From Rhexocercosporidium sp. MPI-PUGE-AT-0058 (taxonomy: Eukaryota; Ascomycota; Leotiomycetes; Helotiales): 64,000 nucleotides of DNA. The stretch is taken from assembly GCA_020746875.1 (NCBI GenBank), contig JAGTJL010000014.1:2108001-2172000 (forward strand), written 5' to 3'. The number at the start of each line of letters is the position of its first letter. Positions within the stretch are counted from its first letter, which is position 1. The position numbers and the translations under genes are program-made. The notes beneath the pieces were generated by a model. That model saw nothing but the letters and a program-made list of their open reading frames with translations, searched no databases and was not told where the DNA came from. This document shows, piece by piece, positions 54,807 to 64,000 of this stretch.

Positions 54807-56380
54807 TTGAACGTCAAGTTGATTGGATGTGTCTTGGTACCAATTGCTCTCTACTGCATATACGGGACTGCATATCGCCTGTACTTCTCTCCAATTTCTT
54901 CATTCCCTGGTCCAACCTTGGCAGCCTTGACTTTTGCATATGAATTCTATTATGACAGCGTCAAGAACGGGCAATACATCTGGGAAATCCAGCGCCTCCA
55001 CGCGAAACACGGACCAGTAATCCGTATCAACCCTCATGAGATCCATATTAATGACCCGCAGTTCTATGACACTTTGTTTTCTAACAACAAGTCGGCGAAT
55101 AAATGGTACTGGTCGACAAAGATATTTCTTATTGAGCACAGCCTTTTCAGCACCATCGACTACCAGACACATCGTATGAGAAGAGGTGCATTGAACCAAT
55201 TCTTCTCGATGCAACGAGCGAGATAGCTATAGCCAATGGTCTAGGAGCGAGTGGATACGCTCATCAACCGACTGTTGGAATGTCAAACTACCGGAGAGGT
55301 TATATAAGCGGAGAATGCATTTGCGGCAATGGCCAATGGTGTGACCATCCTTGTTTTCGTCTTGATATCTGCTGATGTTACTTGAAGATATTGTTATGCA
55401 ATATAGCTTTAGTCGCTACGAGTATTGAATCGATCCTTGAATTTCGACCTGAGTTTCTCCAATACTAGCCGCGCGGGTGCCCACTCTATTATGTTTTGGA
55501 AATTCTTCCATCTTTTCCTAGTTCTAGTCATGTCCCTACCAGAGTGTATACTCAAGCGCCTTAGTGATGGTGTAGCTGGCGCCATCACTACGAAACACGC
55601 ATTCTTCGAACAAATTAATGCTATTCGGTTCGGAAATAATTTGTCACAATCCAAATCCTCCTAACGTAAATCACTTCCAAGCTAACCGAACAGGAGAAAA
55701 CGACCCTTCGCCTGACGGACGAAGCAGAATTGCTTGTGGGCGCGGGAACTGAGACGACAGGTTGGACAGTGTCAATCGCGGTGTTCTATCTTCTGGATAA
55801 CCCTTATGTCCTACGCAAGCTCAAGGAAGAGCTGAAGACCGGGGGCCCGCAATGCTTAGGGCAAGTACTACTTGCCACTCTCCAGTCCCTTCCGTATCTG
55901 TCAGCCGTCGTCAACGAGTCTCTGCAACTGTCCTATAGGACTACACAGCGATTGCAGCGCGTGGTTCCTCACCCAGTTGTCTTCGAGCCCTCCAATGGCG
56001 GCAAGGCGTGGACGATCTGTGGGAACTGCAATCAGCCTGTCAATCCCTGACCTCTACCACAACGAAGACATATTTCCAAACTCCAACGCTTTCAAGCTAG
56101 AACGCTGTATCGAGACCCTGGGGTTGGCTAGGTACCAAATGGCATTCTCGGAGGGCAGCAGGAGATGTCTAGGTATGAATCTGGCCTTAGCCAAAATCTA
56201 TACTTGCCTTGCGGCGGTCTTTTCAAGGTTTGGAAGCAAGGCTACTGCCGGCGATAAAGACATCGGCTTTCTAGAATTGATGGATACGACGATAGATGAT
56301 GTCAGGCTCGGGTTGACTGCTTTTTGCCTGTGCAAACGCCCGGATCCAAGGGAGTACGCATTATATTGGGTGTATACATG
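54807..56380 (+). pseudogene. Cytochrome P450 pseudogene (trichodiene-oxygenase-like)
   Basis: N-terminal part intact in frame: membrane anchor, YRLYFSPISSFPGPTLAALT, HAKHGPVIRINPHEIHINDP and STIDYQTHRMRRGALNQFFS. No ATG lies in this frame before the anchor. After MQRAR several stops follow within about 25 codons (near 55224-55245), while ERVDTLINRLLECQTTGEV is still readable. Later: I-helix LLVGAGTETTGWTVSI, then NESLQLSYR where the invariant Arg of ExxR is Gln, and haem loop FSEGSRRCLGMNLALAK. Loss of start, several stops and loss of the essential Arg make it a pseudogene. The ExxR change fits G-to-A, as in RIP, and the Tc1 element lies 3 kb to the left. Confidence 0.85.
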
Positions 56381-56671
56381 CACGCAAATCCACTCTATGC
56401 GTAAGGACTTCCATCAATTGAGTCACCGCGCAAGGTGACATCCACCAATGCAACCTCTATCATCGCCTCTGATTATCTTGCCTCGCTTGCGAACGAACCA
56501 GTATTTTTTAACCAGCCAGAGGTAAGTCTCAATTTCGTCTCGAATAGATAGGTCACGAAACTAGAAGGGGAAGGGCCGAAAAATCACATCGAAGGGATCA
56601 TAGAAGAAACTGCTTGCCATTATTTCCCATAGCAATTAAACAACCACACATTGTCCTCAGCCGAGATTTTT

Positions 56672-57628
56672 CTATGCTAGGTAAGCCTTGGGAGCCTTCG
56701 GCAGACCCGTGGAAGCCATAGCATCAAATATTTCCTTGTCTGCACCCTTCTCCAGCGGTAACAACGACGAACGCACTGTAGCATGCTCCAAAATGCCCCT
56801 CGCAACCAACGAATGCTTCAACGCAACCGTGCCCTCCATATGCGAGCCGCGATGGTAGACGGCTCTGGTTAATGGCAGAAGGCGATCGTGGATCTCACGA
56901 GCCTTATTGTAGTCCTTCGCCTTACCAGCAGCAATCAGCTCGAGCAGAGGCTCCGGAGCGATGTTTCCATAACCGACGAGGAAACCGTCGACATCGAATG
57001 CGGTGTGCAACAGGTACTCGTCGTGGCAGGAGAGAATCTGGAGTTCAGGATGCTCGCGGCGGATGATGGGGATCTCGACGTCCCACCGGCGCATGTTGCG
57101 TACTCCGTTCTTCATGGCAAATACACCGGGCTGAGCCGAAATATCAAGCATGGTCTGCAGGTTGTAGGATGCCTTGGTGTTATCTGGGTATTGGAACAAA
57201 ATCAGCGGCAGTCCACTCTTCTCGTACACGGCCTTGTAACGGTCCTGGGGGGCACCGGTCTGATACCCGAAGCGGAGCCATCCGTGGGATGGGTAGAGGA
57301 GTCCAGCAGAGGCGCCGGCAGCTCTGGCTCTTTGGGCCTCTAGAGCGGCGACTTCAGTTCCCTCGGCGGTGATACCGGCAATCACGGGCACGCGTCCGTC
57401 TGTTGACTTGACGAATGCTTTGATGACTGCGACTTGCTCTTCCTGGGTAAGGAAAGTACCCTCGCCGGCGTGGCCGAGGACAACAAGACCTTTGACGCCC
57501 TCGATGCTTCCGAGCCACGAGCCTAGTCGTTGGATAGCAGCATAGTCGACAGTCCCATCGAGGTTGAAGGGAGTAACCGGGGCAGGAGTGAGTCCGCGGA
57601 GATCCAAGCCAGGAGCTACTGAACCCAT
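56672..57628 (-). CDS. DapA-family lyase/aldolase (dihydrodipicolinate-synthase-like)
   Basis: Class I, Schiff-base lyase of the DHDPS/NAL family; fungal members of this type cleave 2-keto-3-deoxy sugar acids or 4-hydroxy-2-oxoglutarate to pyruvate and an aldehyde. Single exon, 318 residues from MGSVAPGLDLRGLTPAPVTP; a Met at 57691 would add 21. Seen: GLVVLGHAGEGTFLTQEEQ (substrate loop), VIAGITAEGTEVAALEAQ, LILFQYPDNT with the catalytic Tyr, FAMKNGVRNMRRWD with the Schiff-base Lys, and LVGYGNIAPEPLLELI. No targeting signal is clear. With the dehydratase, SDR and Dal5-type carrier nearby, a role in sugar-acid breakdown is inferred. Intact. Confidence 0.9.
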   Translation of the reverse strand: MGSVAPGLDLRGLTPAPVTPFNLDGTVDYAAIQRLGSWLGSIEGVKGLVVLGHAGEGTFLTQEEQVAVIKAFVKSTDGRVPVIAGITAEGTEVAALEAQRARAAGASAGLLYPSHGWLRFGYQTGAPQDRYKAVYEKSGLPLILFQYPDNTKASYNLQTMLDISAQPGVFAMKNGVRNMRRWDVEIPIIRREHPELQILSCHDEYLLHTAFDVDGFLVGYGNIAPEPLLELIAAGKAKDYNKAREIHDRLLPLTRAVYHRGSHMEGTVALKHSLVARGILEHATVRSSLLPLEKGADKEIFDAMASTGLPKAPKAYLA

Positions 57629-59315
57629 ATTGCGTGTTTGGGAAGGGGTAGGAGATGGGTGTAGGGGTATTGATGATTGATGACTGAACAAAGGGAGGAT
57701 GTGGTCGATTTGTGTTGTTTGCGAATCGAGGACTGAAGACCAAGATGGGAAAATGTAAAATGTAAAATGGAGGTGTATGACGGCGATGGATGTGTGTGAT
57801 GATTGTTTATTGCCATGATCAAGGGGAACATGTTCACCTATATACCTCCTCTTCTACTGCTTCTTCTCCTTCTTCGTCGGCATCTATCTACCATTCCACG
57901 GTGCTTCTCCTCGACCGCCACCCACCCCGCCTCCATCTTTGACCTAGCTCCACCTCCTCCACATCTCGCACCGTCTGGTCTCGCTCACTCATAGAGACGT
58001 GATCTTGCAGGCTGTCGTCTCTCCCGCTCGTCTATCTGAAGCTGCTAAGCGATCCTCTGCACTCCTCTCTTCTCGGACAAAGACAAGTGCGGACACAGGC
58101 ACCACGCACGCTAGTGGCGTTTGAAGATTGAACGCTCGCCACTCTCTCGCTAAATCAAAATAGAATCTATGCGGACAAACACATGTCCGCGATGGGGTTG
58201 GAGGCGCTGATGATCCAGTTGGACTAGTAGAACTATACCCCGCACTGCCAGGATGCGCTCTAAGGTCTACGTACCCGTACTGTGGGTATAATACTTTACA
58301 GTAGTAGATATGACTGGGATCCTTGGGCTGCCCGCTTTTGGCACGTGCGCCCGCCAAATCCAAAATAAATGCACTTTGTACTGTAAATAACTAGCAAATA
58401 ACACTGCTACGATGCATTTAACATGACGGAGTTTTTAGAAACGTAAAATATAGTACATTCCTATACCTTGGCAAATTATAGTTTGTTCAGTAATAACTCT
58501 TTCATATATACTCTTTACGTATCAATCATTTGAAATTAAAGCTTTAGGGCAACTTTTACTAAGTATAATTAATAACGAACTACGAGACGCTCAAATAATG
58601 CATCGATGCTAAAAGTCTTAATTGTAAATAAACGCGCTAAGCGGAAGTACCTTCAAAATTGGACCTCTTGATACAGTTCGTTCTATTACATAATTCCGCG
58701 GCGCTTAGCTTTTAAATAGGTTTTATAATAAAGGGCTATTATGATAGCATTTTTAATGAGTTCACAAAGGAAACAAATATGTATCCAAAAGAAAGGTGAT
58801 TCTTGTTTGTACATTGGTTATAACACTGGCACAACGTCCGCCGTTTCTCTAACAACGGGTATTAAGACCGAGAAAGAGAAAATAGTTATGCCTCAAGTCG
58901 CACAGTAGCCCCTGAATCATGCGGCGGACCCGCATTCCCCGCACTGTACCAGCACCCAGATCCATCTTCGAGTACTGTCCTCCACTCCCTGGGCACAGCC
59001 AAGCCCTCGCTTCAGCTGACTCGCGAGGCTCACAATAGTCATTAGGAACGTGTTGAGTATCTACTCCGCAACTCCGCATGTCCCCAAGTCCATGGTCTGG
59101 CGTAGGTTTGATTATGTGGAGGATTTCCTGGAGAAAGAGGCCCCGGTTTCTACTACAAGTAGAGAAAGGTAAATCCTGACAGACAAACGAAGCAGTTCTC
59201 TCGCCACCCAGTCCACCGTCACCTTGTCTAAGGCCTACATCTCCTTCACCTACCCTACATTTTATTTCGAACTGGTTCTCGTTGAACTTGCCTAGATCAC
59301 GCTCGCCATCCGCGA
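57629..59315. other. Intergenic region with AT-rich block
   Basis: About 1.7 kb. The first part is the aldolase promoter with CTTCTTCTCCTTC tracts. From about 58365 to 58800 base composition turns strongly AT-rich (TAATAACG, TTATAATAAAG, AAATAACTAGC) with no frames, as in RIP-decayed repeats. The rest is the MFS promoter. No terminal repeats were found for the AT block. Confidence 0.5.
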
Positions 59316-60891
59316 ATGCCAGTCAACATGGTGAGCAACATGCAAGAAGAAAAGCCCACCGAGTTACAGGTCGACCAAGTAGAGACAACCGGAGAGAAGT
59401 CGAAGTTGGGCGATTATTCAGGAGCAGTCGCAAAGACAGATGCTGCTGAAATTGCTCTAGTCCGTAAGCTCGATATGAGAATCATGCCAGCTCTCTTCTG
59501 CATGTATTTCCTGTGAGTGTGTCTTGTTCTTCAATGGTTCTAGGAACAGTCGCTAATCTTCTCGATTAGGAACAAACTAGACCAGAATGCTCTGGCAAAT
59601 GCCAAGCTGAATACTCTTGAGAAGGATCTCAAGCTGAAAGGCACGCAGTATAATACTGCCATCAGCATTCTTTATGTTGGATATCTTTTCATGCAGATCC
59701 CTTCCAATATGCTCTTATCGTCGAGAAAGATCCGGCCGTCGATCTATATGAGTATGTGTATGATGCTCTGGGCAGTCGTCGCTGCGGTCACAGCTGCAGT
59801 TCATAACTACACTGGTCTCGTTCTTGTCCGATTTGTCCTTGGTAGGTTTAGGAATCCACACTTGAAATCCCGATTCCAACACGGATGATTAATAGTTTGT
59901 AGGCGCGGTAGAAGCTCCATTCTATCCTGGTGCACTTTATATCCTCAGTTCCTTCTACACACGGAAAGAGATCGCAACCCGCGTCAGCATCCTTTACGCC
60001 GGCAACATTATTGCAGTAGCATTTGCTGGTCTCATCGCAGCTGCGACCTTTAGTACTCTCAACGGGGCGCATGGACTTGCCGGTTGGAGGTGGCTCTTCA
60101 TCATTGAAGGCGCTGTGACCTTCGGCGTTGCATTTGTTACTCTCTTCCTACTTCCAGACTATCCCAATAACACTCGTTGGCTCACGCCTGAAGAGCGAGA
60201 GCTGGCTCACGGACGAATCCTTCGCGACACTGTCGGGCGAGAAGACAGCAAGGGTGTCCGAGCTGGTCTTTTGGAAGCCCTTAAGGACCCCAAGCTTTAC
60301 CTCTTTGGTCTGATGCAGAACATGCATCTCAACGCCACATCATTCAACCAATTTTTCCCATCTGTCGTCAAGGCTCTAGGGTATACCCCAGTCATCACGC
60401 TAGTCCTAACTTCGCCTCCTACTCTATTCGCTGGAGCCTTCGGAGTCCTCGTAGGATGGTCATCAGGTCGGATGAATGAGCGCACTTGGCATATCACCAT
60501 CTGCATGGGCGCAGCTATGGCTGGCTTCATCATCAATTGCTTCACGCTCAACGCCGCAGCACGCTATATCGCATGTTTCCTCTTCGCATCAGGCGTATAC
60601 AGTTGTAATTCGGTCATCCTGGGATGGGTATCGGCAACGCTTGGTCAAACCCCCGAGAAAAAGGCGATATCCTTATCGTTGATAAATGTCGTATCAATGG
60701 CTTCTTTCATCTACACACCTTACTTGTACAACAATAACGATGCTCCGAAATATGTCACGGCGATGTCAGCCAATTCGTGCTTCTCATTTGTTTCCATCGC
60801 TGCGGCTTGGGGTATGAAGATCTGGCTATTGCGTACTAACAAGAAGCTCAAGCAGCAGGATCCCACGAACAGCGTGTTCTACGCATACTAA
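59316..60891 (+). CDS. MFS transporter, allantoate-permease (Dal5/ACS) family
   Basis: Plasma-membrane proton-coupled carrier for organic anions (the anion:cation symporter family includes allantoate, nicotinate, pantothenate and sugar-acid carriers). Exons 59316-59512, 59570-59841 and 59903-60891 give 485 residues with about 12 membrane spans. Seen: cytoplasmic N-terminus, RKLDMRIMPALFCMYFLNKL (family start block), LDQNALANAKLNTLEKDLKL, YVGYLFMQIPSNMLLSSRK, VRFVLGAVEAPFYPGALYIL, SSFYTRKEIATRVSILYAGN, GWRWLFIIEGAVTFGVAF, and LPDYPNNTRWLTPEERELA. A later GWVSATLGQTPEKKAIS matches the family. Next to it is a convergent transcription-factor gene; the aldolase lies to the left, divergent. Confidence 0.93.
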
Positions 60892-61126
60892 TATTGCTGT
60901 GATGAAGCTCGAAGTTAATGGTTCTAACTTGCGGACGTTCTTGGATCATATGATACTTAAATCTCACAAATTGGACATAGCCCTGGATTTTGTTGTATCT
61001 CGCTTTACGAGTTGTATTTAGATCAACGATACATATATCCATATCTTTACTGCGTAATTTGTGTTATATTACCGAAATCCCATGGTCTGATGAGTCTACC
61101 CAAGCATCCAAGAGCCTGTAGTGCTA

Positions 61127-63401
61127 TCATGAATTTCTACTATCGCCCTCCACCCAGAAAGGTGCATCAAATCCATAGAAAAATTCTAGATCTTCGTAGT
61201 TCTGAATTTGGATTCCAGATTCTAGTTGGGCCCCCACTCTAAAAGCGTACCCATTAGCTCCAGTAGGGTCAAACCCAGCAGGCATCTGCAGCGGCATGGA
61301 GCTGGGACGAGTCGAGAAAGACTGTGACGATAGAGGCAGTCCTCCTGCAATCTTGCCGTAACCATAAGACGACCCCGGGCCAGCTTGAGTGTTTTCTGAA
61401 CTCGTGTTACCAGTGATAGTTTGACTCGAGAACGGAGCCTGGTGGTTGTCAAGGAACTGATGCCCTTCGCCATGTACAAATGGTGGATTATGTGGTCGAT
61501 TTGAGATGCCCGTAGAGTTCTGGGCGCTATGGTCATCGCTTGATTGCTGGTTGAATAATCTTGGGCGGTTGGGAACAATCTCTCCATCCTGTGTCCCTTT
61601 CGAAGTATGACCATGGTTGGTGCGTGTGTGTTTCGAGCGATTTCTGCGAATCACGAGCTGCGCTCGCAAATCTCGAATTGCAACGGCACAAGCACCGGGC
61701 CATATAGTGCCTCGCAGGTTGAGATGATTCATAACATCAAGGGCTCTACCAGCGAGTCTATGTGTTGTTAGAAGCTGTCAATCCTTGGAAACAATAACTG
61801 GCTTACCGAATAGATACATCCTGGGAAATCTGATCCTCGTTCGCAGCATATATCAGGATGAATGCACTCATCCAAACAGCCCAAGTAAACGAGGGCCAGA
61901 ACATTCCTAGCTTTGCTGAAACATTTGGAGCTCGCTGGTTTTCTAGGCTCCCAGTAGTAGCAAGAGCTTTATGTAATGTGCTGATGATAGATCTGGCAGC
62001 ACTGATACAATTCTGCAATGCAGCATCGTACGCCGAGCTCTTCTTTGAGGTTGCAAGAATGTGTTTGTTGAGCGCGATGCTTGATTCATGTCGAAGGACG
62101 ATCAATGTGACCTGGTGTTGCTGGCATATTGGGAAAGAACTTATGCTGTTCGATTCGAGATACTCATCTACCTCATTCCACCACTTTGTGAGATCTGCAT
62201 CAATAGTGACTGCATCATCAATGTTCGCCTCCCTGTGTGCGACAAATTTATTCCGTAGCTCCATGATTGACCCCCTAATTTCAGCAAGTCTTGCAAGATA
62301 TCGAAGCAGATCAAGTCGAGAATCGTGGTCTACGAGAATCAGCTACATTCGTGGTATTGAATAGGTCGATAACTGACCATTGCCTTGAATGTCTCCTTTT
62401 CCATGCCGCTCCGAGCCAGGAAAGCAAACGCTGACATCAGCATCGCGAATAGCTAGCGGAACCCCGAGACGAATACAGATGTAACGATCCATACAAAATA
62501 CAGACCAGAAGATTCGCTGCCTCAGCTGTGCCTCTGAGGCCGCGAGAGTAAGGCATTGCACCGGGCAACGATGCATTCCTAAATGAAAAGCCATTCGCAC
62601 TGCTGAACCCCCAAGGCGCGAAGCTGCATTATAGCGCAACATGGAAAGAAGGAACAACTGAACGCTTGCAACTGCTTGTAAGGATACGATCGAGCTCTCT
62701 TCTACCAAGAAGTACTGGGCACTCTTCATTGCGTCATTGATAGAAGAGAATACGAGCCGTGAAGGGACAGGCTGCATGGTACACTCCATCTGCCTGCGAT
62801 CTGCTAGAGAGATTGACATGATTGCCCTCAAAATGACCATCTGCTGTGGAAAATAAGTTTCTGTTTCAGTGATTCCGTCCTGTACGATACGGTCGAAGAA
62901 CTCAAGAATTGAGAGAGCGTCAAGGAACGGATAAGCCAGGTGCCAGTGATCGAAATAGCTGTCTGTCCAAGCCCGAAGGTCGTCGTATGAAAAACTTTCA
63001 CTGCCATTTAAAATAGCACCAGGGGACACTGAAACCTCAGAACCTGAAAGCCACAGATCTTTGGCGGCACTCATCGACGCTCCTGTAGGAAGACGGTACT
63101 CCTCGCCAGGGACAGCATCGCTTTCGGGAGTCTGGATTTGTACTTGAGCATGTCCGCTGGGGGAATCGGCAACTGATTGAGAAATTGGTGCGGCTCCGGG
63201 GCTGCCGGAAAAACTTCCAGGTCCAGTCTCAGATGGCCTCGAGGTCTCTCGTAGCATCCCTATCTCCCGCAACTGATGGCCCATGGTCTGCAGAAAGACT
63301 CGCCTGCGTTTGGCAAGAGGCTCATTGACTGACTCATCCGCCATTTGTGGGCCATTTGTGGTCTCATCACGCAAGAGCCTTGCGGTATTGGGGGATGGCA
63401 T
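61127..63401 (-). CDS. Fungal-specific transcription-factor-domain protein, without visible zinc cluster
   Basis: Likely nuclear regulator. Exons 63401-62378, 62329-61807 and 61757-61127 join in phase to 725 residues. Seen: the middle homology region (Fungal_trans) from about 140, with WTDSYFDHWHLAYPFLDA, ILRAIMSISLADRRQME, VASVQLFLLSMLRYN, AVRMAFHLGMHR and RIFWSVFCMDRYICIRLGVP; then RGSIMELRNKFVAH and a tail with Gln/Ser/Gly-rich disorder. The N-terminus has only a basic KRRR patch; no C-x2-C-x6-C zinc cluster is found in it or in the 200 bases upstream. Either a 5' exon is missed or the protein lacks its own DNA-binding domain. Convergent with the MFS gene; may regulate it and the aldolase. 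Confidence 0.85.
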
Positions 63402-64000
63402 CAGCCCAGTAGTGGCGATGTGGTGTGGTATGGAATGGCGAACGACGCTCCTTACGACGCGATACTTTCCTTCGAGGCCAGGTTGCCCGAGTCTTTACCT
63501 AGGTATTTCTAGCCTGTCCTAACTGTGTGTGAAAGGGCCAGTGCGACTTCCGCCATTTGCTTGTAGCGTCAGTTAGTAATCGCCGATGGGATTTGAAATG
63601 CCGTCGGGTGAGTATTTACAGTGTTAGGTAGCTATTGCTGAGATGGAGTAGCTGGAATTCCTATCTGCATGCATGAATATCTGTGGCTGTTTACCCCGCA
63701 CACTCCAGATTTTAAGGTAACGTCTAACCCCCCCATCCCGACTACCCCCCCATTTCGACCACCTCGCTTAATTCCACCACTTATTATTTAAGAGTTAATA
63801 ACTTTATATAGCCTTAACTTTTATATATAAAATTATAAAATCTTCTCCTTTTAATTCTAATTTTATAAGTATAATTTAGCGTTCTCCAGCTGTAATTTAA
63901 GCCTCCCGAATAGCACGTATTATTATAAACTTAGAATTTAAACTAGCTTAGACTTTCCGTCTTTTCTTTAGTTTTAACTGCTTTAACTTCTCTTTTAGCT
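63402..64000. other. Intergenic end with C-runs and AT-rich block
   Basis: Promoter side of the regulator. Two C runs (CTAACCCCCCCATCCC and GACTACCCCCCCATTT, 63723-63755) directly precede an AT-rich, frame-free block from about 63760 to the window end (TTATATATAAAATTATAAAA). This looks like the edge of a RIP-decayed repeat whose terminus is C-rich; the other end lies outside. Confidence 0.45.

Noticed and set aside
57989..58363. 124-codon - strand frame upstream of the aldolase
   Set aside because: No family and no conserved blocks; it lies in the promoter and runs against an AT-rich block.
63720..64000. Telomere-like end
   Set aside because: C-runs are not TTAGGG repeats; an AT-rich decayed repeat explains the sequence.

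Overview
The window is nuclear DNA of a filamentous ascomycete (Pezizomycotina). Evidence: short GT-AG introns of about 45-60 bases with CTRAY-type branch sites, fungal-only families (NRPS, CRH-type GH16, BIM1-like copper protein, Dal5-type MFS carrier, fungal-specific transcription-factor domain), a dispersed single 5S rRNA gene, and C-to-T/G-to-A damage in a transposon that looks like repeat-induced point mutation (RIP). The species cannot be named from the sequence. All gene models below were made by joining exons by eye on reading-frame phase.

Left part (1-20.5 kb): a secondary-metabolite gene cluster. It holds a multimodular NRPS running off the left edge (-), a YCII-type small protein (-), a broken HxxxDG acyltransferase (-), an intact cytochrome P450 (-), an intact alcohol-acetyltransferase-type acyltransferase (+), an acyl-CoA/AMP ligase with one in-frame stop (+), and an intact isopenicillin-N-synthase-like 2-oxoglutarate/Fe(II) oxygenase (-). 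Together they suggest an acylated or ester-bearing small peptide tailored by two oxygenases. The first adenylation domain lacks the usual substrate-anchoring Asp. Two members are damaged, so the cluster may be decaying.

Middle part (20.5-35.7 kb): gene-poor. It has the remnant of a C2H2-type regulator, a GPI-anchored wall protein, a MITE, a 5S rRNA gene, a small uncertain gene and a BIM1-like copper protein.

Right part (35.7-64 kb): a conserved fungal protein, an FAD monooxygenase, a frameshifted alpha/beta hydrolase, a divergent IlvD/Edd dehydratase and SDR pair, a hypothetical protein, a truncated histidine kinase with a nonsense codon, a RIP-damaged Tc1 transposon, a CRH-type wall transglycosylase, a P450 pseudogene, a DapA-family aldolase, a Dal5-type MFS carrier and a fungal-domain transcription factor. 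Dehydrogenase, dehydratase, aldolase and carboxylate carrier could form a loose sugar-acid catabolic locus; this is inference.

Mobile DNA: one full Tc1 element with TA target duplication and long terminal inverted repeats, two MITEs with CAGTAGGG termini, and two (possibly three) MITEs with poly-C termini, one of them inside the divergent promoter of the cluster's P450 and acetyltransferase genes.
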